Below, in pieces: positions 18,496 through 25,066 of a stretch of DNA of 43,874 nucleotides. The position numbers and the translations under genes are program-made. The DNA is from Rhodospirillales bacterium (GTDB lineage: Bacteria > Pseudomonadota > Alphaproteobacteria > Micavibrionales > Micavibrionaceae), in assembly GCA_020638395.1 (NCBI GenBank), contig JACKIP010000012.1, positions 1 through 43,874 of the forward strand, in the 5' to 3' direction. Numbering within the stretch: the stretch's first letter is position 1; each line of letters starts with the position of its first letter. A model generated the notes under the pieces. It did not search any database, was not told the DNA's origin, and saw only the letters and a list, made by a program, of their open reading frames with translations.

Positions 18496-18524
18496 ATAAT
18501 AGCTCATATTATTTTTTTTCACAA
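18496..18524 (-). promoter_or_regulatory. Candidate sigma70 promoter of the orphan gene
   Basis: On the minus strand TTGTGA (18519-18524), a 17-bp spacer and TATTAT (18496-18501) lie about 35 nt before the orphan ATG and directly downstream of the rpsG terminator. Confidence 0.5.
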
Positions 18525-18525
18525 G

Positions 18526-18551
18526 AAAAAAGCCCCGGATTGGGGCTTTTT
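18526..18551 (-). terminator. Terminator after rpsG
   Basis: AAAAGCCCC/GGGGCTTTT (18528-18536, 18542-18550), a perfect 9-bp stem with a 5-nt loop, is flanked by A and T runs and lies 9 nt after the rpsG stop. In minus-strand transcripts it ends in a T-run; by symmetry it could act in both directions. Confidence 0.88.
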
Positions 18552-18559
18552 GACTATAT

Positions 18560-19084
18560 CTACCATCTGAAGTGGGCGAAGGCTTTGTTTGCCTCAGCCA
18601 TTTTGTGAGTATCATCGCGTTTTTTCACGGCAGTTCCACGTTCTTGCGCGGCATCCAGAAGCTCTCCGGCCAAACGCTCGGTCATGGTTGTCTCAGAGCG
18701 TTTGCGCGCTGATTCAATGATCCAGCGAATTGCCAATGCCACCCCACGATCAAACCGCACTTCAACCGGCACCTGATAGGTTGCGCCGCCAACACGACGG
18801 GACCGCACTTCAACCTGCGGACGCACTTTTTTCAGCGCCCGATGAAAAACAGACAGACCTTTCGATCCGGCCTTACCACTTTCGCTATCACCGCGATCTT
18901 CATCGGCAATATTCAGATTTGCGGCTTTTTTATCCAACTGCTCAATTGCTCCATAGACGATTTTTTCGGCAACAGCTTTTTTGCCACCAATCATCACAAT
19001 ATTCATAAATTTGGACAGAACCACATCTCCGAATTTCGGATCTGGTAAAACCTGTCTTTTCTCTGCGCGGTGTCTGCGTGACAT
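18560..19084 (-). CDS. rpsG: 30S ribosomal protein S7 with an internal insertion
   Basis: S7 nucleates assembly of the 30S head. Matches include DPKFGDVVLSKFMNIVMIGG, VRPQVEVRSRRVGGATYQVP, ALAIRWIIESARKRSETTMT and the C-terminal HKMAEANKAFAHFRW. The protein has 174 residues against about 156 in most bacteria. The surplus is an insertion of about 18-20 polar, acidic, Gly/Ser-rich residues (about 56-76, ADEDRGDSESGKAGSKG) replacing the short loop after the second helix. It follows rpsL by 20 nt and is closed by a terminator. Confidence 0.96.
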   Translation of the reverse strand: MSRRHRAEKRQVLPDPKFGDVVLSKFMNIVMIGGKKAVAEKIVYGAIEQLDKKAANLNIADEDRGDSESGKAGSKGLSVFHRALKKVRPQVEVRSRRVGGATYQVPVEVRFDRGVALAIRWIIESARKRSETTMTERLAGELLDAAQERGTAVKKRDDTHKMAEANKAFAHFRW

Positions 19085-19104
19085 AGATATTCTTCCTTCT
19101 TATC

Positions 19105-19476
19105 TTATTTCGGTCTCTTGACCCCGTAACGGGAACGGGACTGTTTACGATCTTTAACGCCCTGAGTATCCAGTGCTCCCCGAACGATTGTATAGCGCAC
19201 ACCCGGTAAGTCTTTCACACGACCACCACGCACCAGCACCACAGAGTGCTCCTGCAGGTTGTGACCTTCTCCCGGAATGTAACAGATAACTTCATAGCCG
19301 GTTGTCATACGCACTTTGGCAACTTTACGCAGCGCGGAGTTCGGCTTTTTCGGAGTCGTTGTATAAACACGCGTACAAACGCCGCGACGCTGGGGATTCT
19401 GCTCCAGAGCGCGGTTTTTCTTTCTTTTAATCACCGGAGTTCTGGGCTTCCGGATGAGCTGCTGAATGGTTGGCAT
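19105..19476 (-). CDS. rpsL: 30S ribosomal protein S12
   Basis: The 123-residue protein matches S12, the decoding-centre protein: PTIQQLIRKPRTPVIKRKKN, VYTTTPKKPNSALRKVAKVR, GEGHNLQEHSVVLVRGGRVK, DLPGVRYTIVRGALDTQGVK, SRSRYGVKRPK. The Lys residues in TTPKKPNSA and the PGVR loop, sites of streptomycin resistance changes, are the usual residues. It is the first gene of the str cluster and has a good promoter about 40 nt upstream. Confidence 0.98.
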   Translation of the reverse strand: MPTIQQLIRKPRTPVIKRKKNRALEQNPQRRGVCTRVYTTTPKKPNSALRKVAKVRMTTGYEVICYIPGEGHNLQEHSVVLVRGGRVKDLPGVRYTIVRGALDTQGVKDRKQSRSRYGVKRPK

Positions 19477-19513
19477 TCAAGTTCCTTAAGTTAAATTCTT
19501 TTCGAGTGAGGAC

Positions 19514-19542
19514 ATATAAAGCAATTCGCGGGGGATGGTCAA
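19514..19542 (-). promoter_or_regulatory. Sigma70-type promoter of rpsL-rpsG
   Basis: On the minus strand TTGACC (19537-19542), a 17-bp spacer and TTATAT (19514-19519) sit 38 nt before the rpsL ATG. Five of six -35 bases match the consensus. Confidence 0.7.
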
Positions 19543-19594
19543 GTGTTTTTTTGCGCCCCGATGACAAGGCACCCACAATAAAAACCCCGCCCCC

Positions 19595-20029
19595 CTACTC
19601 CTGTTCCTGCAACTTTCCCCGCCGATGCCCCTCAATCCCGATCTCATCCAGAGCACGGCTTTCTTTCGTCTGCTCTTTTTTACGCTCTTCCTCACGGCGG
19701 CGGCGATCTGTGATTTCAATTTTTTTCAGCTCCGAAAAAGCATTGCGCAGATCGGCCCGCGCGATGTCAATCCGCTCCTCCAAAGCCTGAATGTCTCTGT
19801 CAATCAGCTCGATTTTCAGCTTTACGCCCGCAGCATAACGCCCGAACCAAGCCAGCGCCTCTAGCACCCCCTGCTCTTCCAGCTGATGTCGCTCTGCAGC
19901 GACCTGCTCATTCAGAGACGTTTTTTCTGCCGTTAACGCATCAACCTGCCTATACAGATCTGCCAGAAATTTTTGTTTCTGATCGACCGTATGCTTACGT
20001 AAGCGAATGAGAGAGGAGAGGTTAGCCAC
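19595..20029 (-). CDS. fliJ: Flagellar protein FliJ-like
   Basis: The 144-residue protein is almost entirely charged coiled coil (LIRLRKHTVDQKQKFLADLY at 7-26, long Glu/Lys/Arg helices, RRRREEERKKEQTKESRALD near the end), as in FliJ, the stalk protein of the flagellar export ATPase. Sequence alone would be weak, but its start overlaps the end of fliI by 8 nt, the usual fliI-fliJ arrangement. No other export gene is nearby. Confidence 0.8.
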   Translation of the reverse strand: MANLSSLIRLRKHTVDQKQKFLADLYRQVDALTAEKTSLNEQVAAERHQLEEQGVLEALAWFGRYAAGVKLKIELIDRDIQALEERIDIARADLRNAFSELKKIEITDRRRREEERKKEQTKESRALDEIGIEGHRRGKLQEQE

Positions 20030-21368
20030 TGACTATCCCCTTCAATCGTTTAAAGCTCTGGTCGATGGTGGTGCTGTCATCTTTATCCTGCGCCAGAAAT
20101 TCCTCCAGCTGCGGATAGAGCTGGATCGCTTCATCCACTGCTTTATCTGCTCCGCGGCGGTACGCGCCCAGACGGATCAGCTCCGCCATGTCTTCATAGG
20201 TTGAGATCACCTGTTTAGCGCGCTTCAGGATGGCATTCCGCTCATCTGATAGCGCTTTGGGCAAGGCGCGGGAAATGGATTTCAGAATATCAATCGCCGG
20301 ATATCGCCCGCGATCGGCAATCGCCCGGTCCATCACGATGTGCCCGTCGATAATCCCGCGCACCGCATCGGAAATCGGCTCGTTTGTGTCATCGCCCTCC
20401 ACCAGCACCGAAAAGATCCCGGTAATATTGCCCTGCCCGCGCGCGCCGGGCCCTGCCCGCTCCAGCAAGCGCGCCAGCTCTCCAAATGTGGTCGGCGGAT
20501 AGCCTTTGGAGGTCGGTGGCTCCCCGGCAGATAGCCCGATCTCCCGTTGCGCCATCGCAAATCGGGTCACAGAATCCATCATACACAGAACGTTTTTTCC
20601 CTGATCCCTGAAATACTCCGCCACCGCAAGTGTAAGATATGCCGCCTGCTTCCGCATCAGGGCCGGCTCATCGCCTGTGGCAACTATCACAACGGATTTC
20701 TTCAGGCCGTCTTCACCAAGATCATCCTCGAGAAATTCCTGAACCTCGCGACCGCGCTCCCCGACCAAACCAATGACCGCGACCTCAGCTTCTGTGTAGC
20801 GTGCCATCATCGAGAGCAGCACCGATTTTCCCACGCCGGAACCGGCAAAAATCCCCATACGCTGCCCCTGACAGGTTGCCAGAAAGGTATTCACAGCCCG
20901 CACACCCAGATCCAGTTGTGCTCCGATTCGCTGTCTTTGGTGCGGGGGAGGCGGTTTATTTCGCAAAGGAATAGCCACAGCACCATCTTTTAAAGGCCCT
21001 TTTCCGTCAATCGGCTGCCCCAGTGCATTTATCACCCGCCCCAGCCATGCTTCATCCGGGCGCACAGCCGGTTCGTTACTTTTGATATAGGCCTTACATC
21101 CAAGCCCGACCCCTTCCAATGTCCCAAACGGCAATAGCAGCGCTCGCTGATCGCGAAATCCGATCACTTCACAGGGAATATCCAGAGTTTCTTTCGGGCG
21201 TAAATGCACATGCGCGCCAACGGCCAGACTCTCCGGAAATCCGGCAATTTCAACGAGTAGCCCCAAAACCTTCGTCACCGACCCGTAAATTTCGTAATCC
21301 GGCAGAATCGACAGAGCAGTAATGGATTTATCTGTAAGACGGGTCATATAGGGGTAGTTTATAAGCAC
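20022..21368 (-). CDS. fliI: Flagellum-specific ATP synthase FliI
   Basis: FliI is the hexameric ATPase of the flagellar type III export apparatus. Its motifs are the P-loop FAGSGVGKS (~174-182), VIGLVGERGREVQEFL, the Walker B segment NVLCMMDSVTRFAMAQREIG, SAGEPPTSKGYPPTTFGELA and the DGHIVMDRAIADRGRYPAID stretch shared with F1-beta. There are two start options: GTG at 21368, with AAAAGGA about 10 nt upstream, or ATG at 21347 (MTRLTDK), which has no clear binding site. I keep GTG. The binding site lies in the end of the upstream AT-rich gene, which stops only 6 nt before, so translation may be coupled. Confidence 0.95.
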   Translation of the reverse strand: MLINYPYMTRLTDKSITALSILPDYEIYGSVTKVLGLLVEIAGFPESLAVGAHVHLRPKETLDIPCEVIGFRDQRALLLPFGTLEGVGLGCKAYIKSNEPAVRPDEAWLGRVINALGQPIDGKGPLKDGAVAIPLRNKPPPPHQRQRIGAQLDLGVRAVNTFLATCQGQRMGIFAGSGVGKSVLLSMMARYTEAEVAVIGLVGERGREVQEFLEDDLGEDGLKKSVVIVATGDEPALMRKQAAYLTLAVAEYFRDQGKNVLCMMDSVTRFAMAQREIGLSAGEPPTSKGYPPTTFGELARLLERAGPGARGQGNITGIFSVLVEGDDTNEPISDAVRGIIDGHIVMDRAIADRGRYPAIDILKSISRALPKALSDERNAILKRAKQVISTYEDMAELIRLGAYRRGADKAVDEAIQLYPQLEEFLAQDKDDSTTIDQSFKRLKGIVSG

Positions 21369-21374
21369 AACAGG

Positions 21375-22145
21375 TTAATCCTTTTCACTGCTGTTTTTAA
21401 AGTCAAATGTGTCAATATCCAAACGATCAAAGTGGTATAGCTTGCGAGCTAACAAATCGTACCAACATCGCTCATAAACGTTTTTCTCGTTTGATAAGCC
21501 GAAGAAATTTTGTTGTATAAGATAAACGTAGGATCTATGAGGCTTTCCGGGATAGCAATTAAGCACCCATGTTTCGGTATTTTTTAAATAATCGTTACTG
21601 AGCAATAGATGCCCCTTCACTATAAAATAGTCCAAAAGAATTTCTTCTAATAAATAATTGATATTGTTATCAGAAAGTTTCTTTCCAGATCTCTCCACGT
21701 CTAACAAAATATACTTTTTAAAAAACACGTCTGCATTGTAAATCTGTTTTAATTTTGTGAGTGAGTCGTGGAATTTTTTGCAGTCCAGTATAGCCTGATT
21801 CCACGTATAAAAACTCCAAGCACTGGGAATATACCACTGATTTTTTTCAAGATATGAAAGAAAGGATGCCTTATGATCTTCAATAATTTTTTGATGCTTT
21901 AATTTTAGTGAAACAGCAGGTTCGTCACTATATAAGTAAAGATTATCCGTATAAATCAAAACACCTGCCACGTTATATATATACTGCTTATCAATTAGCT
22001 TTTTATCGTATTCCAATAAAGCTTTCGGACTTTGCTTATTCGTTAACAAAGGTATAGATAATCCATAGTAGGTTATGCCGGGTGATTTAGGTAATTTATT
22101 AATATCAAAAAACTCATTCGTTTTTGGGACCGCATTGTTTTTCAT
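21375..22145 (-). CDS. Putative tRNA-dependent cyclodipeptide synthase-like protein (XYP-type residues)
   Basis: The product is 256 residues and about one third GC, far below its neighbours, so probably acquired. No family was obvious at first, but the pattern fits cyclodipeptide synthases, class-I-synthetase-like enzymes that join two aminoacyl-tRNAs. YYGLS (Ser30) matches the Gly-Ile/Leu-Ser of the catalytic Ser37 of AlbC. A Rossmann-like strand VAGVLIYTDNLYLYS follows (59-73). Then come Trp115...Tyr136-x2-Asp139-x2-Phe142 and NYLLEE with Tyr164 and Glu168, the same i/i+4 spacing as Tyr178/Glu182 of AlbC. CYPG (Tyr198-Pro199) matches Tyr202-Pro203 of the XYP subfamily. Length is near AlbC (239). 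Distance from Glu168 to Tyr198 is 10 longer than in AlbC. Seen: the residues; inferred: the function. No tailoring enzyme is adjacent. Confidence 0.5.
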   Translation of the reverse strand: MKNNAVPKTNEFFDINKLPKSPGITYYGLSIPLLTNKQSPKALLEYDKKLIDKQYIYNVAGVLIYTDNLYLYSDEPAVSLKLKHQKIIEDHKASFLSYLEKNQWYIPSAWSFYTWNQAILDCKKFHDSLTKLKQIYNADVFFKKYILLDVERSGKKLSDNNINYLLEEILLDYFIVKGHLLLSNDYLKNTETWVLNCYPGKPHRSYVYLIQQNFFGLSNEKNVYERCWYDLLARKLYHFDRLDIDTFDFKNSSEKD

Positions 22146-22151
22146 AGTTTA

Positions 22152-22180
22152 ATTATAAGAACATCTAGAAAGCATGTAAA
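22152..22180 (-). promoter_or_regulatory. Near-consensus promoter giving a leaderless message for the cyclodipeptide-synthase-like gene
   Basis: On the minus strand TTTACA (22175-22180), a 17-bp spacer and a perfect TATAAT (22152-22157) end 6 nt before the ATG at 22145. A start site 7 nt after the -10 box would fall on the A of the ATG. No Shine-Dalgarno is present, consistent with leaderless translation. Confidence 0.65.
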
Positions 22181-22219
22181 CGTTAAGCAATCGAAATATT
22201 TTTTGCAGATCATTTATTA

Positions 22220-22273
22220 TTAACCTTTGTTAAGATCTTAAATCTTTGTTAATATTTTTTTAATAAAGTTTAA
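22220..22273. promoter_or_regulatory. Array of CtrA half-sites (TTAA) upstream of ctrA
   Basis: Six TTAA half-sites start at 22220, 22230, 22238, 22249, 22260 and 22270. Those at 22238/22249 and 22249/22260 form two overlapping full TTAA-N7-TTAA CtrA boxes that share the middle half-site. The others are at N4 or N6 spacing. The array lies 47 to 100 bp before the ctrA ATG and 40 bp beyond the -35 box of the divergent gene, so it could control both. CtrA autoregulation is known in Caulobacter. Confidence 0.7.
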
Positions 22274-22319
22274 CAATGATTCATATTTGAATTACATTTG
22301 ACATAAAGGGGTTTTGACC

Positions 22320-23027
22320 ATGCGAATACTACTCATAGAAGATGATAGCGCCACCGCCAAAAGTATTGAATTAATGCTGAAAAGTCAGGGATATGTGGTG
22401 GATACCACCGATATGGGAGAAGACGGGGAAGAGATCGCAAAGATCTACGATTACGATATCGTTATTCTTGACCTGATGCTGCCGGATATGGATGGCTATG
22501 AAGTTTTGAAAAATCTGCGCTCCGCCAAAATTGAAACGCCGATTCTGATTCTCTCCGGCTTGTCCGACATCAAGGACAAAATCAAAGGATTGGGACTCGG
22601 TGCCGATGACTACCTGATTAAACCTTTCGACAAGGCCGAGCTGGTAGCCCGCATTCAGGCCATTGTCCGCCGCTCACAGGGACACGCACACAGCGAAATC
22701 GTCACAGGAAAAGTCCGGGTTAACCTCGACTCACGCACCGTTGAAGTCGGCGGTCAACCTCTGCATCTGACGGGGAAAGAATACGGCATTCTGGAACTTC
22801 TTTCTTTACGGAAAGGCTCCACTTTGACAAAAGAGCAATTCCTGAACCACCTTTATGGCGGGATGGATGAACCGGAAGTCAAAATTATCGACGTCTTTAT
22901 CTGCAAATTGCGGAAAAAAATTCAGGACGCCGCCGACGGAGATAACTATATCGAAACCGTCTGGGGCCGTGGATATGTTCTGCGCGACCCGCAAGAGGTT
23001 AAAGAAAAAGCGATCGCGGCGGGATAG
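22320..23027 (+). CDS. ctrA: Cell cycle response regulator CtrA
   Basis: The product is 235 residues from ATG at 22320, with an AAAGGGG binding site 7-8 nt upstream. CtrA is the OmpR-type master regulator of the alphaproteobacterial cell cycle and motility. The receiver (1-115) has EDD and phospho-acceptor Asp51 in ILDLMLPDMDG. The winged-helix domain carries the CtrA-specific stretches LHLTGKEYGILELLSLRKGS, TLTKEQFLNHLYGGMDEPEV and KIIDVFICKLRKK, ending ETVWGRGYVLRDP. It is nearly identical to Caulobacter CtrA over these parts. The tail ends IAAG, not in the terminal Ala-Ala that ClpXP recognises in Caulobacter. It is divergent from the fliIJ unit. Confidence 0.97.
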   Translation: MRILLIEDDSATAKSIELMLKSQGYVVDTTDMGEDGEEIAKIYDYDIVILDLMLPDMDGYEVLKNLRSAKIETPILILSGLSDIKDKIKGLGLGADDYLIKPFDKAELVARIQAIVRRSQGHAHSEIVTGKVRVNLDSRTVEVGGQPLHLTGKEYGILELLSLRKGSTLTKEQFLNHLYGGMDEPEVKIIDVFICKLRKKIQDAADGDNYIETVWGRGYVLRDPQEVKEKAIAAG

Positions 23028-23104
23028 GGTTTGATCTTTTGGCTGAGCTACCTTACTGCGCTCCTCATGTAGGCTTATGGCTTTTCGCCATTCTGAATAA
23101 GATA

Positions 23105-23172
23105 TTCGTCATCACATGTTTGTGATCATAGATTACACGTATTCACCTGACGGTGAAACGTGTAATGACGAA
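23105..23172. repeat. Two-hairpin palindromic element, complete copy
   Basis: The ends TTCGTCAT (23105-23112) and ATGACGAA (23165-23172) are inverted. Inside are ATCACA/TGTGAT (23111-23116, 23121-23126) and a long stem ATTACACGT-ATTCACC with a TGAC loop and its complement (23132-23166). This right hairpin recurs at 2976-3010. The rest of the 223-bp gap between ctrA and tRNA-Arg shows no gene. Confidence 0.8.
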
Positions 23173-23250
23173 GATTTGGGGTCATGATCATTTTATTCGG
23201 CACAAACTTGGCATTGCAGATTTTTGAAAAAAACTCTGTACGTGCAGTGA

Positions 23251-23326
23251 TGGCGATCCCGGCAGGACTCGAACCTGCAACCCTCTGCTTAGAAGGCAGA
23301 TGCTCTATCCATTGAGCTACGGGACC
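23251..23326 (-). tRNA. tRNA-Arg (anticodon TCT)
   Basis: On the minus strand a full cloverleaf folds: acceptor GGTCCCG/CGGGATC with one G-T pair, D-arm GCTC/GAGC, anticodon arm TCTGC-CTTCTAA-GCAGA with anticodon TCT (reads AGA/AGG), T-arm GCAGG-TTCGAGT-CCTGC, discriminator G and an encoded CCA (23251-23253). 76 nt. Confidence 0.97.
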
Positions 23327-23412
23327 TATGCGGCGTAACACTAATAGAGTTACAGGAAAATTAAAGAATTTTCTTACGTGAGGAGCGCAGCCACGCAACT
23401 CAGGCGAAACGA

Positions 23413-23719
23413 TTAACGCCTCCAATCCTCCGACGAAAAATACCGGAAGTTATCTCCATATTGCGCGGACGGATTCCGCTTTGACTGGTTCTGGCGGAGG
23501 TCGTAAACCCAGCCATGTTCCTCGGCATAAGACACAGCGGCTTCCGCCATTGTCGGGAATGTCAGCTTTACCTGAATTGCAGTATCTGCTGCGCTGCTCC
23601 ACCCCATCAGGCTTTCGGGATGGCGGGGCGTTTCACGCTCATATTCCAAAGTCCACGCTCCGGTGCCCGCCCGCCCGACTGCATTGCATTTTTATAGAAT
23701 TGTAGATTCTCACATTCAT
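23413..23719 (-). pseudogene. NDUFS4-type NADH dehydrogenase accessory subunit, frameshifted
   Basis: The 3' part in one frame reads WTLEYERETPRHPESLMGWS, then IQVKLTFPTMAEAAVSYAEE and GWVYDLRQ, as in the ETC complex I NDUFS4 family of alphaproteobacteria. The expected N-terminus is also present but in other frames: MNVRIYNSIK from ATG 23719, then NAMQSG in another frame, then RAGTGAWTLEYE. Two one-base losses, in the A5 run (23689-23693 on plus, as T5) and in the GGGC repeat (23665-23677), would explain this; restored, it gives a normal ~100-residue protein. Either a recent pseudogene or sequencing error. The uninterrupted part from 23649 would start only at a TTG. Confidence 0.75.
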
Positions 23720-23730
23720 GAAGTGCTATG

Positions 23731-24379
23731 CTACCAGCGATATAATTTCGGGCAAGAAGTCCCAGCATCAATCCGGCAAAAATAAACGGAAAAATGTGAT
23801 AGGTGCACACATGCCTGATTTCATCATTCCTGCAGGTCAGCGCAACCCCACATATCCGATGGCTCCGGCTGCGATCATATTGGTCATGGCCCCTAACACC
23901 GGGTGAGTGGGTGCCCCGCGGCGCATCATCCAGATCATCATGAAGAGTGGCACACACCCCATGATCGTCGCATCAATCACGCAGTGATGTATTTCAAAAT
24001 CACCGACGACGAATTCATGATAAAACAGCTCCACCAGAAGGATCAGCGTCGCAACCGAAATAACCGCATAAGGCAGCAGGATGGTCCGTTTTTTATTGGC
24101 TCCGTCCGGCAGGGCGAGCCAGGCAGAGGCGTAAGCAGCACTCCAGCTTAAAATCAAAGCCGCCAGAATTTCCGCTGAAAAAACACCATTTAAAAGCTTT
24201 TCCGGCAAATCCATCCGAAACCCGATCAACGCCCCGATCATAACCACGCTGAACAGCCCGGCGATGAACCAGCCCCCCGCCCGATGAGACGCGCACCCCA
24301 GACAGGATACCGGCTTCAGATCCTCTCCCAGATTCTCGATAAGTTGTTCGAGCTGTTTATCTTCCGTATTATCGGACAT
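23731..24379 (-). pseudogene. NrsF-type (DUF1109) anti-sigma factor, frameshifted near the 3' end
   Basis: NrsF proteins are integral-membrane negative regulators of SigF-type ECF sigma factors. The intact frame (23837-24379, 180 residues) has a cytosolic start with CLGC (26-29, in PVSCLGCASHR), then five or so hydrophobic segments and the family stretch RRGAPTHPVLGAM, and then stops prematurely. The missing last helix continues in another frame (ALTCRNDEIRHVCTYHIFPF, IFAGLMLGLLARNYIA). One extra G in the G4 run (C run 23846-23849 on plus) joins them. A further base near 23736-23739 would end the protein in IAW-stop at 23731, like the usual C-terminal Trp. The gene lies 1 nt after the ECF sigma gene. 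The truncated form lacks about 35 residues. Confidence 0.75.
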
Positions 24380-24380
24380 C

Positions 24381-24923
24381 CTATCCCATCTTTTCTTTCA
24401 GTTTCTCAAGCGTCCGGTGAGCAGATACCTTCACCGCCGACACGCTCATTCCCGTTTTCTCCGCGACTTCCTGTGCGGTAAAGCCTTCGATTTTCATCAG
24501 GCGGAACACCGTCTGCTGCTTTTCCGGCAGCCTGGAAATCTCGTCTTCCACATTTTTATATTCGAGCAAAACCTCCGGAGAGGTTACAGAATCCGCCAAA
24601 TCTATTTGCGTTTCCACCGGGACAGACGCATTGCCCCGCCGGGCATAGTGCTGGCGCAGGTAATCTGTCTTACGATAATGGATGATGGCGTGCAGCCACG
24701 GTTTGAAGGCGCGCTCCCCGGAATAGGTGCCCAAAGATTTATGGATTGAAATCAGGACTTCCTGCGTAATATCGTCGGCACCGTCCGGGTTCGCCAGTCC
24801 TGCCAATACGATTTTACGGATATAGGGGGCAATTTCTTTCAGAAGCCTGACATAAGACGTTTTGTCACCGCCTTGCGCGGCAATCGCCAGATCTTTCCAA
24901 TGCTGTTCATGGTCTTGTGTCAT
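24381..24923 (-). CDS. ECF sigma factor, SigF-like, partner of NrsF
   Basis: The 180-residue protein is a two-domain ECF sigma factor. Region 2 (about 20-90) has GADDITQEVLISIHKSLGTY and ERAFKPWLHAIIHYRKTDYL; region 4 (about 125-175) has RLPEKQQTVFRLMKIEGFTA and QEVAEKTGMSVSAVKVSAHR. The neighbouring DUF1109 anti-sigma gene 1 nt downstream makes it the SigF/NrsF type, which in Caulobacter responds to oxidative and heavy-metal stress; this role is by analogy. It starts 24 nt after tRNA-Pro on the same strand, so the tRNA promoter may feed it. No matching target promoters were identified. Confidence 0.92.
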   Translation of the reverse strand: MTQDHEQHWKDLAIAAQGGDKTSYVRLLKEIAPYIRKIVLAGLANPDGADDITQEVLISIHKSLGTYSGERAFKPWLHAIIHYRKTDYLRQHYARRGNASVPVETQIDLADSVTSPEVLLEYKNVEDEISRLPEKQQTVFRLMKIEGFTAQEVAEKTGMSVSAVKVSAHRTLEKLKEKMG

Positions 24924-24947
24924 GCCTTCATTGTAATTCTGTAAGGC

Positions 24948-25024
24948 TGGTCGGAGTGGAGAGATTCGAACTCCCGGCCCTCTGCTCCCAAAGCAGATGC
25001 GCTACCAGACTGCGCTACACTCCG
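24948..25024 (-). tRNA. tRNA-Pro (anticodon TGG)
   Basis: On the minus strand a full cloverleaf folds: acceptor CGGAGTG/CACTCCG, D-arm GCGC/GCGC, anticodon arm TCTGC-TTTGGGA-GCAGA with anticodon TGG, T-arm GGGAG-TTCGAAT-CTCTC, discriminator A and an encoded CCA (24948-24950). 77 nt. Confidence 0.97.
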
Positions 25025-25066
25025 TTCCGCTATAGTTAGAGATTTTGCATCAAAAACGCAAGTGTT

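Noticed and set aside
23251..25024. Genomic island or integration between the two tRNA genes
   Set aside because: No integrase, no direct repeat of a tRNA 3' end and no sharp base shift; the genes between are typical alphaproteobacterial ones.
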